Positions 27,708 through 37,422 of a stretch of 64,000 nucleotides of DNA are shown here, one piece after another (position 1 is the stretch's first letter; every line of letters starts with the position of its first letter). The DNA is from Linderina pennispora (taxonomy: Eukaryota; Kickxellomycota; Kickxellomycetes; Kickxellales; Kickxellaceae), in NCBI RefSeq assembly GCF_002104995.1, contig NW_024468255.1:806001-870000 (forward strand), in the 5' to 3' direction. Made by a program: the position numbers and the translations under genes. Under the pieces are notes generated by a model that made no database searches, was not told where the DNA came from, and saw nothing but the letters and a program-made list of their open reading frames with translations.

Positions 27708-28919
27708 TCACAGAATAGCAAACTTTTCTAACCGCAGGTGTAGCAGATTCAAATAGGACGCATAGTTAAGCTTTGACGGCTGGACCATATCCCGGTGACT
27801 CAGCATCAAGCGCCGCCAGAACCGAATCGCCTTCATCACCTCGCCATCTCTCGAACACAGCGTCAGCACCAAGTCTACGGTGCTAGTATTGATAGCTGTC
27901 AGCCCTGTATCGCTGTTCACTAGCTGCTCACTCAGTAGATCCACCAATGGCGTGGCGTCTGCCTTTGCATCGGGACCCTGCTTTCCAGGTGCAAGACTCT
28001 TGTCCAGCCCATAGACATCCTCCACAACCTTGAATCCACGCCGTCCTAGCGAGCGGTTCTCGTTATATATCGAATGGCAGCATTTCAACACCATGTTCAC
28101 AATTTTGGCATCAACCATCAGCACCTCTGTATCACGGGCCAGGCCCTGCTGTCTATGCCTCACATCCTCCACAAACGATGTCCACACATCCATGATTGCC
28201 TCAAACGACCGGTACAGGTTCTGTCGGTTCAGCGCATGCCTCCGCGCTTCAACAAACGTGCTTGCATCCTTGGCCGACCTCGCCGGCTGCTTCCCATCCA
28301 GCAGCCTCATGAATTCGCGGCGCAAAGTCGAGATTACCGTCGTGTATGTCTCGAGCGATGGCGCCAGTGGGCCCTCTGTTGGCAGGTTGTTGAAACATGC
28401 CAGCAAGGGCTCGACACTCTCATTGCGCTGGTACACCATCAGCAGGCTGTTGACGTTAATCAGCGTCGGCTCAACCTTGTATCTGTCCATCATATCGAAC
28501 AGTTCCCCGGCGATCTGTGCTCGGTTGGCCGAATCACTGAGGCTGCATGCCTTCAGCAGTGCAGTGAATGTTGTTGGCGTCGGCTTGAACCCGCGTTTGC
28601 GCATCTCTGTAAACGCCCGTAGTGCCCGGCCCAGGCGCCCTATCTTGGCGTACTCGTTGATCACTAGGTTCCATACGACCACCGACTGGTCTCTGGTCTT
28701 TGTCTGCATCACTATGGCAACCGCGTCGTCCAGCTTGCCGTTGCGGGCCACATCGCGGAACTTTGATGCCAGTAGGAACGGGTCTTGCGGGATCGAGTAC
28801 TTTATTGAGGTTGTGGTAGGCAGCGCACGCTGTTTGATCGAAAACCCGTCCTTTGCCTGGCTGTACGCCCTGCGTCCGAGCATCGAGGAGCCCCTTGCAA
28901 GTCTGTTCATTGGCAGCAT
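27708..28919 (-). CDS. Mitochondrial pentatricopeptide repeat (PPR) protein
   Basis: 403 residues from the ATG at 28919; the frame is open to 28991. The N-terminus (MLPMNRLARGSSMLGRRAYS) is Arg/Ser-rich without acids, a good mitochondrial presequence, which is why I chose this start. PPR motifs follow: VVVWNLVINEYAKIGRLGRALRAF, KPTPTTFTALLKACS, and EPTLINVNSLLMVYQR. Such proteins bind organelle RNA and act in processing, stability or translation of mitochondrial transcripts. The family is too divergent for a gene name. Single exon, head-to-head with COX16 (234 bp apart). Confidence 0.82.
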   Translation of the reverse strand: MLPMNRLARGSSMLGRRAYSQAKDGFSIKQRALPTTTSIKYSIPQDPFLLASKFRDVARNGKLDDAVAIVMQTKTRDQSVVVWNLVINEYAKIGRLGRALRAFTEMRKRGFKPTPTTFTALLKACSLSDSANRAQIAGELFDMMDRYKVEPTLINVNSLLMVYQRNESVEPLLACFNNLPTEGPLAPSLETYTTVISTLRREFMRLLDGKQPARSAKDASTFVEARRHALNRQNLYRSFEAIMDVWTSFVEDVRHRQQGLARDTEVLMVDAKIVNMVLKCCHSIYNENRSLGRRGFKVVEDVYGLDKSLAPGKQGPDAKADATPLVDLLSEQLVNSDTGLTAINTSTVDLVLTLCSRDGEVMKAIRFWRRLMLSHRDMVQPSKLNYASYLNLLHLRLEKFAIL

Positions 28920-29153
28920 TAACTGTGAGAGAAGGCGAGTCAAAGGAGTAAAGAAAAGGGAAGCAAAGAAAAATGCTGGAGCTGGCCCCATTACGAAATT
29001 TTTTTCAGCATTTTCTCTACTGCGTGGAGCTTGATCTGGCGAAACAAACCACAGCCCAGCAATCGATTGCGCCTGTGCTTCGCTTCGTTTTTTTTTTTTT
29101 TGCCTTCAATTCAGCGCCAGTTTTTTTGTATTTTTACATTCGTTTCTGCTCCA

Positions 29154-29504
29154 ATGAAGCTCAATTCGGAGTTCCAATCAAACAGCTGGGCGCGTAGAAA
29201 CCACAGGTCGACGTTCCAGCGGCTATCGCAAAAACACCCGTTCCTATGCGTTGGCCTGCCGTTCCTTCTGGCGGTAGTCGGCGGATCGTTTGTGCTTCTG
29301 CCGGGGCAAGAGACCAAATACGAGGTGCGCGACAAGCATGTGCGCAATGTCACGCTTGACGAGGCCAAGGGCGAGAAGCGCAAGTTCAATTTGCAGGAAG
29401 AGTACTTTAGAATGCAGAGCCAGGGTGCGTGGGGCGAGTGGGAGCCCAAGCGCGTGGACCGGCCAGCCGACGAAGAGCCCGTGTTTGATCGCTACGACAA
29501 GTAG
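29154..29504 (+). CDS. COX16: Cytochrome c oxidase assembly protein COX16
   Basis: 116 residues. One membrane helix (~30-50, PFLCVGLPFLLAVVGGSFVLL) is followed by the conserved ETKYEVRDKHV segment and, later, EEYFRMQ and WEPKRVDRP, which match the Cox16 family order (TKYE, EEY-x-x-LQ, W-E-x-x-RV-R). Cox16 is a mitochondrial inner-membrane protein needed for cytochrome oxidase assembly (Cox1/Cox2 maturation). Length fits the family (about 105-130). An upstream in-frame ATG at 29031 is within the T-rich leader and is less likely. Confidence 0.9.
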   Translation: MKLNSEFQSNSWARRNHRSTFQRLSQKHPFLCVGLPFLLAVVGGSFVLLPGQETKYEVRDKHVRNVTLDEAKGEKRKFNLQEEYFRMQSQGAWGEWEPKRVDRPADEEPVFDRYDK

Positions 29505-29568
29505 ACATGGCTGCAGGAGCGTTTTTAATAGATTTTTTCTGTCAGATACATGAAGAGCATTTTTATCC

Positions 29569-29934
29569 TTAGCGTCTACCACCACGGCCACGACCACGGC
29601 CGCGTCCACGACCGCGTCCACGGGTCCCGCTGTCGCGATCCCTGGACGAGGTTGCCTCCCGCTTGCGAGCCTTGGGTTTCGGTGTGTCGTCGATAAGCAG
29701 CGTGTCGAGGGGCAGGCTATCAGGCAGAATATAGAAGCGGATGTTGTTGCCACGCAGGCTGAGAGAGTCGAGGCTGACAGGATCGCGGCCCTTGACTGTC
29801 ATTTTGACCTTCTTCAGGTGCGTGTTCATGCTCATATCAACGTTGGTGATTGTTCCCTGGACCTGCGTGCCGTTCTTGAGCTCGATCGTCACCGTCTCAT
29901 TGCTGAGCTTCATCAAAAACCGTACGAGCTTCAT
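29569..29934 (-). CDS. SMD1: Small nuclear ribonucleoprotein Sm D1
   Basis: 121 residues. Sm1 ([22 protein letters not shown] region) and Sm2 ([18 protein letters not shown]) motifs are complete and characteristic of SmD1. The C-terminus is an RG-repeat tail ([12 protein letters not shown]) as in other SmD1 proteins, a target of arginine methylation. SmD1 is part of the Sm ring on U1, U2, U4 and U5 snRNAs. Its stop is 64 bp from that of COX16, tail to tail. Confidence 0.97.
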   Translation of the reverse strand: MKLVRFLMKLSNETVTIELKNGTQVQGTITNVDMSMNTHLKKVKMTVKGRDPVSLDSLSLRGNNIRFYILPDSLPLDTLLIDDTPKPKARKREATSSRDRDSGTRGRGRGRGRGRGRGGRR

Positions 29935-30212
29935 CGTATAGAGCTGATATGTAAAGGTCTCTGTATGTGTCCGCCGGGGAGGGGGTTTGGAGGTAAATAG
30001 GGAGAGAGACGAGGGGTTGCGACGCGTCGTCGCTCAACCAACCCTGGCTTTCTTTGGAAGCCACGATTTAATTCCAGACCGCCATCCTTATGGTCCAATC
30101 ATGTGACCAGCCCGAGCTTTGTATCCAAGCTAAAAAAATATCGCCAACAGAAACGGCACGCCCTTTTCTCATTTTCCTTTACATTTTTATTAGTTTCCTC
30201 TCTTCTTTCGTA

Positions 30213-31295
30213 ATGTCGTATTTGGATTCGCTGGACCAGTGCGTGGCAACGCTTGAAACGTGCAACAACAACCTCGCAGCGGCCACAACTGCGCTGGGCT
30301 CGCTGACACGCACGTTCCCGCGGGTCTCCCGGGTAATTCGGTGCGAAACGAAGTACGAGCTCACGACCGCCAGCGACATCGGCAAGGCGCAAAGCCTTAT
30401 TTCCAAGGAGGCCGTGCCGTTCCTGTTCCGGCAGGTTGACCAACTCGAGTCAGCAGTCGAGGTGATCCGGGCAACGCATGAGGCCCAGCAAGCCAAAGTT
30501 GAGCAGCAAAAGAGCGAATACCAGCAGCTGGTGGAGGACGAGGCGACGATGGTCGAGCTGCAAAAGGTGATCAAGGACGAGCAGTCGGCGCTGTCCGACG
30601 CGCAGGCAAATCTTTTGAATTTGAAAAGCACAGTGGCAGCTAAGGAGCGCGAGCTGGCAGAGCACCAGCGCACGCGGTCTGGCATCAAAGAGGACAGCGA
30701 GATACTGGAGGAGTCGGCCATGGTGGATGCTGAGATTATCCGGATGCGGCGTACCATTGCTGATATTGATGAGGAGATGGCCGGGATCCCGATCGGTGAC
30801 CAGCTCGAGGATACAAAGGACCAGGCATCCAAGTACATGGTGCTGGATAACCTGCGCACGCAGCTCCTGCAGTGCACTGAGGACATGATGGTTGACAGCA
30901 AGGTGGCAGAGTTCATGCAGGGCGCAAATGCCACGTTGCAGCTGCTTGAGAACCGCGTGTTTGTGCCATGGTGGGACCGGAGCAGCAGCATGCAGAGCCA
31001 GAGGCAAAAGTACGTGGGCAGCCTGTTCAGGTACTTCTTCCGTGACTATGGCAATACCATGCAAGCGATATTGGACACCCTGCTCGACCACCAGAGTATG
31101 ACTGTGGAGGAGCTGAAGCGAGAGCTCATGTCGGTGGGGCATTCGACAGAGGAGCTGCCGATGCTTCTCAGGAGGCTCAGCCATATCCAGGCAGTGACGA
31201 CGGAGACCAAGACCGAGAATGGCCAAAAGATCACATACGTGCGCTTGGACTTCAGCAGCTTCGAGGATGCGGAACCGCCTCAGCAGGAGCAGTGA
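30213..31295 (+). CDS. Spc19-like DASH/Dam1 subunit with long C-terminal extension
   Basis: 360 residues from the ATG at 30213. The first ~95 residues (LDQCVATLETCNNNLAAATTAL, then TFPRVSRVIRCETKYELTTASDIGKAQ) have the pattern of fungal Spc19: a helix with Leu spacing, a FPR-x-x-K/RV motif and a basic strand before an S/D-D helix. Residues ~100-225 are coiled coil. Residues ~270-345 look like a compact helical domain ending in a beta-hairpin-like segment (QKITYVRLDF), resembling a winged helix. Yeast Spc19 is ~165 residues, so the C-terminal half is extra. The DASH complex couples kinetochores to microtubules. The identification rests on motif memory only, so confidence is moderate. Confidence 0.6.
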   Translation: MSYLDSLDQCVATLETCNNNLAAATTALGSLTRTFPRVSRVIRCETKYELTTASDIGKAQSLISKEAVPFLFRQVDQLESAVEVIRATHEAQQAKVEQQKSEYQQLVEDEATMVELQKVIKDEQSALSDAQANLLNLKSTVAAKERELAEHQRTRSGIKEDSEILEESAMVDAEIIRMRRTIADIDEEMAGIPIGDQLEDTKDQASKYMVLDNLRTQLLQCTEDMMVDSKVAEFMQGANATLQLLENRVFVPWWDRSSSMQSQRQKYVGSLFRYFFRDYGNTMQAILDTLLDHQSMTVEELKRELMSVGHSTEELPMLLRRLSHIQAVTTETKTENGQKITYVRLDFSSFEDAEPPQQEQ

Positions 31296-31356
31296 TGCAG
31301 GGCCAGTGGAGCATGTACATGTATAGCGTTTTTTCTTTTACTCAATACAGCGGCAA

Positions 31357-31986
31357 CTACCGAGAGGTCGGGGGCAATGGCTCGCCATTCCAGAGCAGCT
31401 GGATCGAAAAGTGGGCTGGGTCGGCAACGCGGACTAGCCGTGTGTCGTAGTGCTTTTTGGCTACCACCAGATGGCCGAGGAACTCCGACGCAGCCTTGTT
31501 CCAGACAAACCCACGTATGTCCAGCTCCACGCCCTTGGTAGCGCCGCCTTCACTGAAAATCGGTGTACTGCAGCCTAATGTTACCAAGGCCATCGGATAC
31601 TCTGAGCTGAGTGCTGTGCGCACGCCCTTTGTGGTAAACCCGCTGGACGCAGAGATGACACCCAGCGTATCTGGCTCCTGGCGCGACATGACGCCCTCCC
31701 ACTCGCGAATAACAGAGGGCCCGATCTTCTTGCGCTCGTAGTGCTTGCACTGGCCGACGACGTAGAACTGGGATTGCTCGGGCAGTGCCCACGGCCCGCG
31801 GAAGTCGATCCCCTGGTCGTTTGCCCCGCCGATGCGCTCGAGGTCTGCGCCGAGCCTGTTGAATGCCCGGACAACCATGTTTTCGTAGGCGGTGCCGGCC
31901 TCCACTGTCGATACTGGGCGGATACTGGCGCACCGGTGCCTGAATATGGACGACACAGATGCGAAAAGTGCTCGGGATGCCGACAT
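31357..31986 (-). CDS. RRG7: RRG7-like mitochondrial nuclease-fold protein
   Basis: 209 residues from the ATG at 31986; the frame is open to 32043. MSASRALFASVSSIFRHRCA is a mitochondrial presequence. The body has a restriction-endonuclease (Mrr/PD-(D/E)xK) layout: AYENMVVRAFNRLGADLERIGG, then GIDFRGPW (acidic metal ligand) and FYVVGQCKHY (Q-x-K). This matches the fungal DUF2034/RRG7 family, needed for respiratory growth in yeast and thought to act on mitochondrial DNA. The active-site residues appear intact. Confidence 0.75.
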   Translation of the reverse strand: MSASRALFASVSSIFRHRCASIRPVSTVEAGTAYENMVVRAFNRLGADLERIGGANDQGIDFRGPWALPEQSQFYVVGQCKHYERKKIGPSVIREWEGVMSRQEPDTLGVISASSGFTTKGVRTALSSEYPMALVTLGCSTPIFSEGGATKGVELDIRGFVWNKAASEFLGHLVVAKKHYDTRLVRVADPAHFSIQLLWNGEPLPPTSR

Positions 31987-32219
31987 GGATAGATGAAATG
32001 GATGCGTGAGCAGACACGGCGCGCTCGAAATAGGTCCCATCATGCCAGCAATTTATACGTATCGGGCTCTCAGCGGATCACGCTTTTGGGCATCCGAATA
32101 AAATTGAGCCAAACTCTGGTTGCCACACTTTCTCTACTCAATTCAACGCTGCTTCACGCTAATTCCCAGCTCTAATTTCTCGTTTCAATTCACAGCGGCG
32201 ACAATAAAAGAGGGCAGAC

Positions 32220-32740
32220 ATGGTGCTTCTGGATAACGAAAAGGCAAGCATATGCGTTTACTCACCACCTTGCATTCCATGCAATCCACACCACTAACGC
32301 TGCTATTCCCTCTGTAGTTTCTGGCAATGCTGCCGGACCTGTTTGCTGATACCAAAGAGAAGGGCAGCGTGAACCTGAGCATTAAGCGGTACGACTACAC
32401 GCAGGGAAAGAAGCGCAAGACAACGCAGAACAGCGAGGAGGAGGCGATGCGGCAGATGGTCGACAAGCTGTCGCTCGACGACAAGGAGTATGCGACGCTG
32501 GTGCGTGCTGCGACAGAGAAGAAGAAGCTCAGCACGCTGGTGGCCCCAGGCGACCTTGATTCGTTCCTGGCGCATTACCATGGCGTGTTCCTGGCATGCG
32601 TGGCCAGCATGAAGAAGAACGAGCGGGCGAGGAAAAAGAAGCTAGCTGTCAAGAAGGCCACGTCAGCGAAGAGGCTGAAGATGAAGATGAAAGCCAGGGC
32701 AGCAGCAGCCAAGGAGCAGCAGCAGCAGCAAGAGTCTTAG
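32220..32740 (+). CDS. SRP14: Signal recognition particle subunit SRP14, with a GC-AG intron
   Basis: Exons 32220-32243 (MVLLDNEK) and 32318-32740 give 148 residues. The joined N-terminus, MVLLDNEKFLAMLPDLF, matches the family start (MVLL-x-x-x-x-FL-x-x-L). GSVNLSIKRYD is the conserved strand. The intron begins GCAAGC rather than GT. It has a perfect CTAAC branch site (CCACTAACGC) and ends TGTAG, so it is a GC-AG intron. SRP14 forms, with SRP9/SRP21, the Alu domain that pauses translation. The C-terminal part is a long basic tail with a Gln run. Reading straight through the intron meets a stop, so splicing is required. Confidence 0.92.
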
Positions 32741-32827
32741 AAGATATCTTTAACCAAAAAATGTGAGCGCCAATATGTGAAGTTTAAATCGAATACCAGC
32801 TGTCTAGGGCTGGGCAGGAGAGCGCGT

Positions 32828-33691
32828 CTAGGGGGTGATGGCAGTCGAGTTGGCAGCGTGCGTCACGCTGTTGCGCTCGGGCAGCAGCCAGATGCCCATT
32901 TCTTTGCGCAGCTCTTCGACGTCGCGGGTCCACATCTCCTCCCAGTGCACGCCAATCAGCGGCTTTGCCTCGGACCCGCACTGCAGGGCCCACGGCAGGT
33001 AGTGCTTGAAAAAGCGCTCCTTCTCGTCAGCCGGCAGACGCAGCGGGCCAAACAGGCTGGCTATCAGGCCGACGGGCAAGCCGGTCTGTCGCCACTCAAA
33101 GACCTTGATGGCCAGCTCCTCGACGACCGAGATGTCCATGTCCAGCAGCGTGTGGTAGAAGTCGTGGCACTGGCGGTAGCGCAGCAGCAGATACGCGTTC
33201 TCCTCGTTGTCAACGAAGCGCACGGGCGGGCGCGTGGCCCACGAGATGCCGTTGCGGTGCATCTGGTTGTAGTACGTGCGGCCGAATGTGCCATCGGGCA
33301 GGTGCTGCAGCGCCGACCACTGCTCCGGTGTGAACGAAATCTCGGGGCGCTCCTTCAGGATGCGGCGGCCGACCGGGTCGTTGAGCATCTGCGCGCGCAT
33401 CTTGCCGAAGAACGGGTTGGCTGTAGCATCGCCCAGCGCTGCAATGTGCGAGCCGTCGGTCGGGTCGCCGAAGCCCATCAGCGCTGAGCCCACAGCGATT
33501 GTCAGCTTCTGGATCGGCGTCGTTGGCTTGTGTGTTGCGTACAGCGGCTGCATGCCGCGGTCCGAGTCGGGCTTGGCATCAGGGCTGGTGAACCCAGCAA
33601 GCGCCTTGAGCGCAAAGTACGAGGCGCCCGCCAGGGCTGCCGACGGCATGGCTCTGCGGGCGACGGCGGATACGGTTCCAACCAGGGACAT
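32828..33691 (-). CDS. COQ4: Ubiquinone biosynthesis protein COQ4
   Basis: 287 residues from the ATG at 33691; upstream codons to 33808 are probably leader. The N-terminus (MSLVGTVSAVARRAMPSAAL) is a mitochondrial presequence. The body carries the Coq4 signature: PTTPIQKLTIAVGSALMGF, ERPEISF, LPDGTFGRTY, and RYRQCHDFYHTLLDM with the HDxxH metal-binding motif, followed by LPADEKERF and the conserved EEMWTRDVEELRKEMGI end. COQ4 organises the coenzyme Q synthome on the matrix side of the inner membrane. Divergent to the OXR1 gene. Confidence 0.97.
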   Translation of the reverse strand: MSLVGTVSAVARRAMPSAALAGASYFALKALAGFTSPDAKPDSDRGMQPLYATHKPTTPIQKLTIAVGSALMGFGDPTDGSHIAALGDATANPFFGKMRAQMLNDPVGRRILKERPEISFTPEQWSALQHLPDGTFGRTYYNQMHRNGISWATRPPVRFVDNEENAYLLLRYRQCHDFYHTLLDMDISVVEELAIKVFEWRQTGLPVGLIASLFGPLRLPADEKERFFKHYLPWALQCGSEAKPLIGVHWEEMWTRDVEELRKEMGIWLLPERNSVTHAANSTAITP

Positions 33692-34089
33692 GGCGCTGGT
33701 AGCTGTGCTGGGTGGGAAGAGAAACGAAAAGAACAGTGATTCGTCACACCCTGCTGGCCGCTGATGGCCAGGTTTTCCCAGCGCCTTTTTACTCTCCCCA
33801 TTATGCATCCACGCACGGTAATACTCAGGGCGGCATTGCCTGCCAATCCATGGCTAAACCTGGGCATGTGCTCCCCACTCGGCAACGCTTGTTCAGAAGC
33901 GCACCTCCTGTGTCGGCCGCCCGTACGCCAGAAGCACTTCGCATATGCCGTGCTCGGCGACGAGTATGCCAAGAATATAAGCCTCTCGCTGCCCTCAGGC
34001 CCAGTCACTGCCACCCCGCGCCCATCTTTTCTCTCTGCTCCGGAAAATAAAACCTCGCAAAGACAAATTATTTTATTTACTGCTCTCAT
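33692..34089. promoter_or_regulatory. Divergent promoter, COQ4 / OXR1
   Basis: 398 bp between two head-to-head start codons, with no gene inside. A mitochondrial-function gene and an oxidation-resistance gene share it. Confidence 0.5.
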
Positions 34090-35923
34090 ATGGAAGCACC
34101 CGCCGTACGCCCCCGGCTGCGAAGCCGGACATTCCCCTCGCGCAGGAGTACCAGTAGCCTCGGCAGCGGCAGCTTTCTGGGCAGCACCGAGCCCCTGGTA
34201 TCGCTGAGCGACACGGTCGTGGAATGCACAGGTGGGGCCAGATCACCGCTCGACTGCTCGCCCATCCCACAAGCTAGCAGCGTGCAGAGTGCCTCAGGCC
34301 TTTCTTCTCCACTCCTGACCCCGTTCTCCTCGTCGACCATTTTCAAGCTTCACACCTTTCCCTCGTCGCAGCAGGCCAGACCGCGCACGCACTTCGAGGA
34401 GCTCTTTGACATTTACCCGGACACACCGCCTGCCCAGAGCACCAACACGTTTCACAGCACGTTTGTGCTTGACGACAGCAACGACAGCCCAAACGCCACA
34501 GCCCTACGTGCAGCAAGCACACCGTCGCCACTGGCGTTTTCACTGCCCTCCACCAACACGCTCGCCATGAATCTGAGAAAATACGCAACCAGCGAGTCCG
34601 AGAGGTCTGCCAATAGCAGCAGCCCGTCAAAGTGGTTCCACTTTGGACGCAGGCAGCACGCAGAGGACTCGGTCGACTCGTCATCAACCGAGGGAATGAG
34701 CAGCAGCACGCCCAGCTCCCATGCCTCACTGGCCGGAGCGGTCCACCAAAACAACCACACAAACAGCCCGCACGAGGTGCACTACCACGCGCTGGGAGAA
34801 TGTGGAGGCTACTTTGTCGCCCCGTCGTCCCCCGCGCAGGATGGGCGCCAGGAAGTCAGCGAAAATGACAGATACAGCGGTGTCAGCAATGAGACAGCCG
34901 AGGCTATGGCCACCCCGCTTACCGTGCCCCACACCCCCACCGCCCCAGCAAACAACCACAGTCCACAGTCACAGCACCAGCGTGCGCCTGTACGCCTGGA
35001 CGGCCGGGATGCGGACACGCCAAAAGTCCTATCTGCCACTATCATCCGCGAGGTAGGTACCGTTTGGGAAGGCAGGCACCCGCCCTTGTCTGCCAAGCAA
35101 AATCCACATGGCACACGCACAGAAGCTGTGTTTTCCCTCTGGCCTTTTGATCTGCCTGTCAACTGACCTGATAACCTCGCATTGTTTCCCTTGTGTCATG
35201 CGAAACATTCCATGTGTAGCTGCGCGAGCTCTTGCCGGTAAGACAGCGTCTGGCCAAGTCCTGGCGCCTGGTCTACAGCATGGACCAGCACGGCATCAGC
35301 ATGAACTCGCTGCTCTCCCGCTGTGAGAACGCCGGCCCAATGGTGCTGGCGATAAAAGACACAAAAGGCAGGGTAAGTAAAATCGGCCACGCAGAAAAAT
35401 GTGCATTCACACATATAGTTTGGGGCACACCTATTGAGCACTGCGAGTGACATATGCATACCCGCCATTTGTAGGTCTTTGGGGCGTATCTGAATGAGCC
35501 TCTGCGGCTGAATCCCAGCTTCTACGGCAACGGCACATGGTAAGTGCAGCACGATTGGCCAGACACTAGACAGACACATGCAAGTACACTGATGCATCTT
35601 TGCTGGAGGGTTGTAGTTTCCTGTGGAAGGCGTTCAGGTCGTCGCCAGAGTCACGCAAAAAGGACGCCGTCAAGCAGTTCAAGTACACCGGCGACAACGA
35701 GTACTTCATCCTGTGTGATCCAGATTTCGTCGCCATTGGCGGTGGTCGCGGCAAATTCGGCATGTGGTTCAAGAGCGACTTTCTGCACGGGTACTCGGCC
35801 CGGTGTCCGACATTCAACAACGAGCCACTGTGTGTCGATCCGTCACACCCAAAGAGCAAGCTGCCAGATGCACAGCAGGAGTTTGTCGTCGCCCACCTCG
35901 AAATCTGGGCGTTCAGCTCTTAG
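34090..35923 (+). CDS. OXR1: TLDc-domain oxidation resistance protein (OXR1-like), four exons
   Basis: Exons 34090-35052, 35220-35372, 35475-35539 and 35617-35923 give 495 residues. All donors are GT (GTAGGT, GTAAGT, GTAAGT) and all acceptors are TGTAG. The first ~315 residues are Ser/Pro-rich and disordered. The TLDc domain spans the remaining exons: LRELLPVRQRLAKSWRLVYS, HGISMNSLLSRC, GPMVLAIKDTKGRVFGAYL, YGNGTCFLWKAF, FKYTGDNEYFILCDPDFVAIGGG, and the terminal FVVAHLEIWAF. TLDc proteins protect against oxidative stress and, in yeast, regulate V-ATPase assembly. The single large first exon followed by short conserved exons is unusual for this otherwise intron-poor window. Confidence 0.92.
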
Positions 35924-36108
35924 GGCACTTCATGTCTTATTTTGTAAAGCACACATTAAAAAGTTCAGTGAGTGACTCAAGCCAGAGCATCCTTTAGACC
36001 GCTAAACTCATCTGGGCGCGCGCTGCTCAAACGCTGGATTCCAGCCTACACTTATGCGATAGCCATGTTAGCAAACCTACACATTATGCATCCATCTCTT
36101 CATCAGGG

Positions 36109-37422
36109 TTAACCTGTCCATGTTACCTTGACGCTCTCTGGCGCATATCCTTGCAGTTTCCTTGTTGTCATGATAATGACGCTCTGGAGTCTGTCGATTC
36201 CTACACGAGAGCATCCAATACTTGGCTGAATGGTTCGGGAAGCAGACCAATCGAGATAGCCTGAAATGGCACCCTTACCTGCTGTCTTGGAACTCTGCTT
36301 TTTCCCTGTCATCGCCCACGAGATGGCCAGGCCCGCCAGAATCTCATCTGCATGCGCACCGACCCTGGGTGGGCAGGCATCCATCAGTTCTCCCAGTTGC
36401 TCGACCGAGACGAGCTGCAATTCAAGTATCTCGGGCATCAGATATACAGGTGCCCGCAGATTCTGCAGCACCACACCCAGCAATGGCTTCAGATATCTTG
36501 CCACGGCCGGACCAAGGGCTTTGCACACTGGTGCAATCCACCTGCACAGCACGGTGCTTGCCATGACATTATCTGACACATACATGCTGTTGCGCACAAT
36601 GCAGTCGGCCATCCTCCACCATGCAGCCGTGTACTTTGGGTTGTCCATCCGCGGGTACAGTGTCTGGGACACACGCACTGCTGCCGCAAATGCCACATCC
36701 ATGAGCTGTGTGCCTGCACCTGCGCTCTCACCACTGCGGAATACCAGAGAGTCGAGCACGCTCTTCTCCAGTAGGCTGGCAATACCGGATTTGCGCAGGA
36801 ACTCGCGGTCCATGCGGTCCAGCAGACGCAGCACGAGCTTGATACCACGCACTTTCATTCCAGCATCGTAGTCTTCGGCCAGATCAAGGGCTACCGGCAG
36901 GATGTACGAAATAACTGCAACCATGTCGTCATCTGGTAGGTGCTCGAACGCCCACATAAACGCTGCAATGCACTGCTGGTGGGTTCTCCACTGCTTGTTG
37001 TCGGCCAACATGCGCGTGTCTGCTTTGCTGTTGGATGAGTCCAGCACAAACTGCGGTTTAGCCGTTCCAGAGGACGCAAAGTACGGTCGTACGCGCGAGT
37101 CGCAGATGGCCCGAAACATATTCTTGGTGATAATGCCGCTCGAAGAAAGGTTCAGCTGCTCCGAAATAGCCACGAGCCATTTGGTGCCAGCCTTCTGAAC
37201 TGCAGCTGAACTGCTCCACACAAATGTATCCTGTGCCAGACTACCTGCAACTGCCAGTGAATCGACCCACTGCGCATGGGCTACCTTCGACACTCGATCC
37301 GTACCGAGAAAACTATCCAAGCTGCTGAGCCTTTGGAGAAGTAAACTGCTGTCGCAGTCTGCCGATTTGCTCATGGCAGAGAGCTGGTCCCAGATATCGT
37401 CGCAGAAGCGTGAGTAATTCAT
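36109..37422 (-). CDS. TTI2-like protein (TELO2-interacting)
   Basis: 437 residues, all helical, HEAT-like. The segment DDDMVAVISYILPVALDLAEDYDAGMKVRGIKLVLRLLDRM, and after it SGIASLLEKSVLDSLVF, fits the Tti2 family pattern (a P-x-x-L-x-L-x-DD motif, K-x-x-G-x-x-L-L, then -TGL-x-x-x-x-x-x-L). Tti2 works with Tel2 and Tti1 to stabilise PIKK kinases. A possible 53-nt intron (CAG|GTAAGG ... CATTCAG) lies near the 3' end (about 36227-36279). Splicing it would change the last ~55 residues and move the stop downstream, so the C-terminus is uncertain. Confidence 0.6.
   Translation of the reverse strand: MNYSRFCDDIWDQLSAMSKSADCDSSLLLQRLSSLDSFLGTDRVSKVAHAQWVDSLAVAGSLAQDTFVWSSSAAVQKAGTKWLVAISEQLNLSSSGIITKNMFRAICDSRVRPYFASSGTAKPQFVLDSSNSKADTRMLADNKQWRTHQQCIAAFMWAFEHLPDDDMVAVISYILPVALDLAEDYDAGMKVRGIKLVLRLLDRMDREFLRKSGIASLLEKSVLDSLVFRSGESAGAGTQLMDVAFAAAVRVSQTLYPRMDNPKYTAAWWRMADCIVRNSMYVSDNVMASTVLCRWIAPVCKALGPAVARYLKPLLGVVLQNLRAPVYLMPEILELQLVSVEQLGELMDACPPRVGAHADEILAGLAISWAMTGKKQSSKTAGKGAISGYLDWSASRTIQPSIGCSRVGIDRLQSVIIMTTRKLQGYAPESVKVTWTG

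Noticed and set aside
30450-31226. 258-codon minus-strand frame over the Spc19-like gene
   Set aside because: Antisense shadow rich in Leu/His/Arg. The plus strand encodes a consistent coiled-coil protein.
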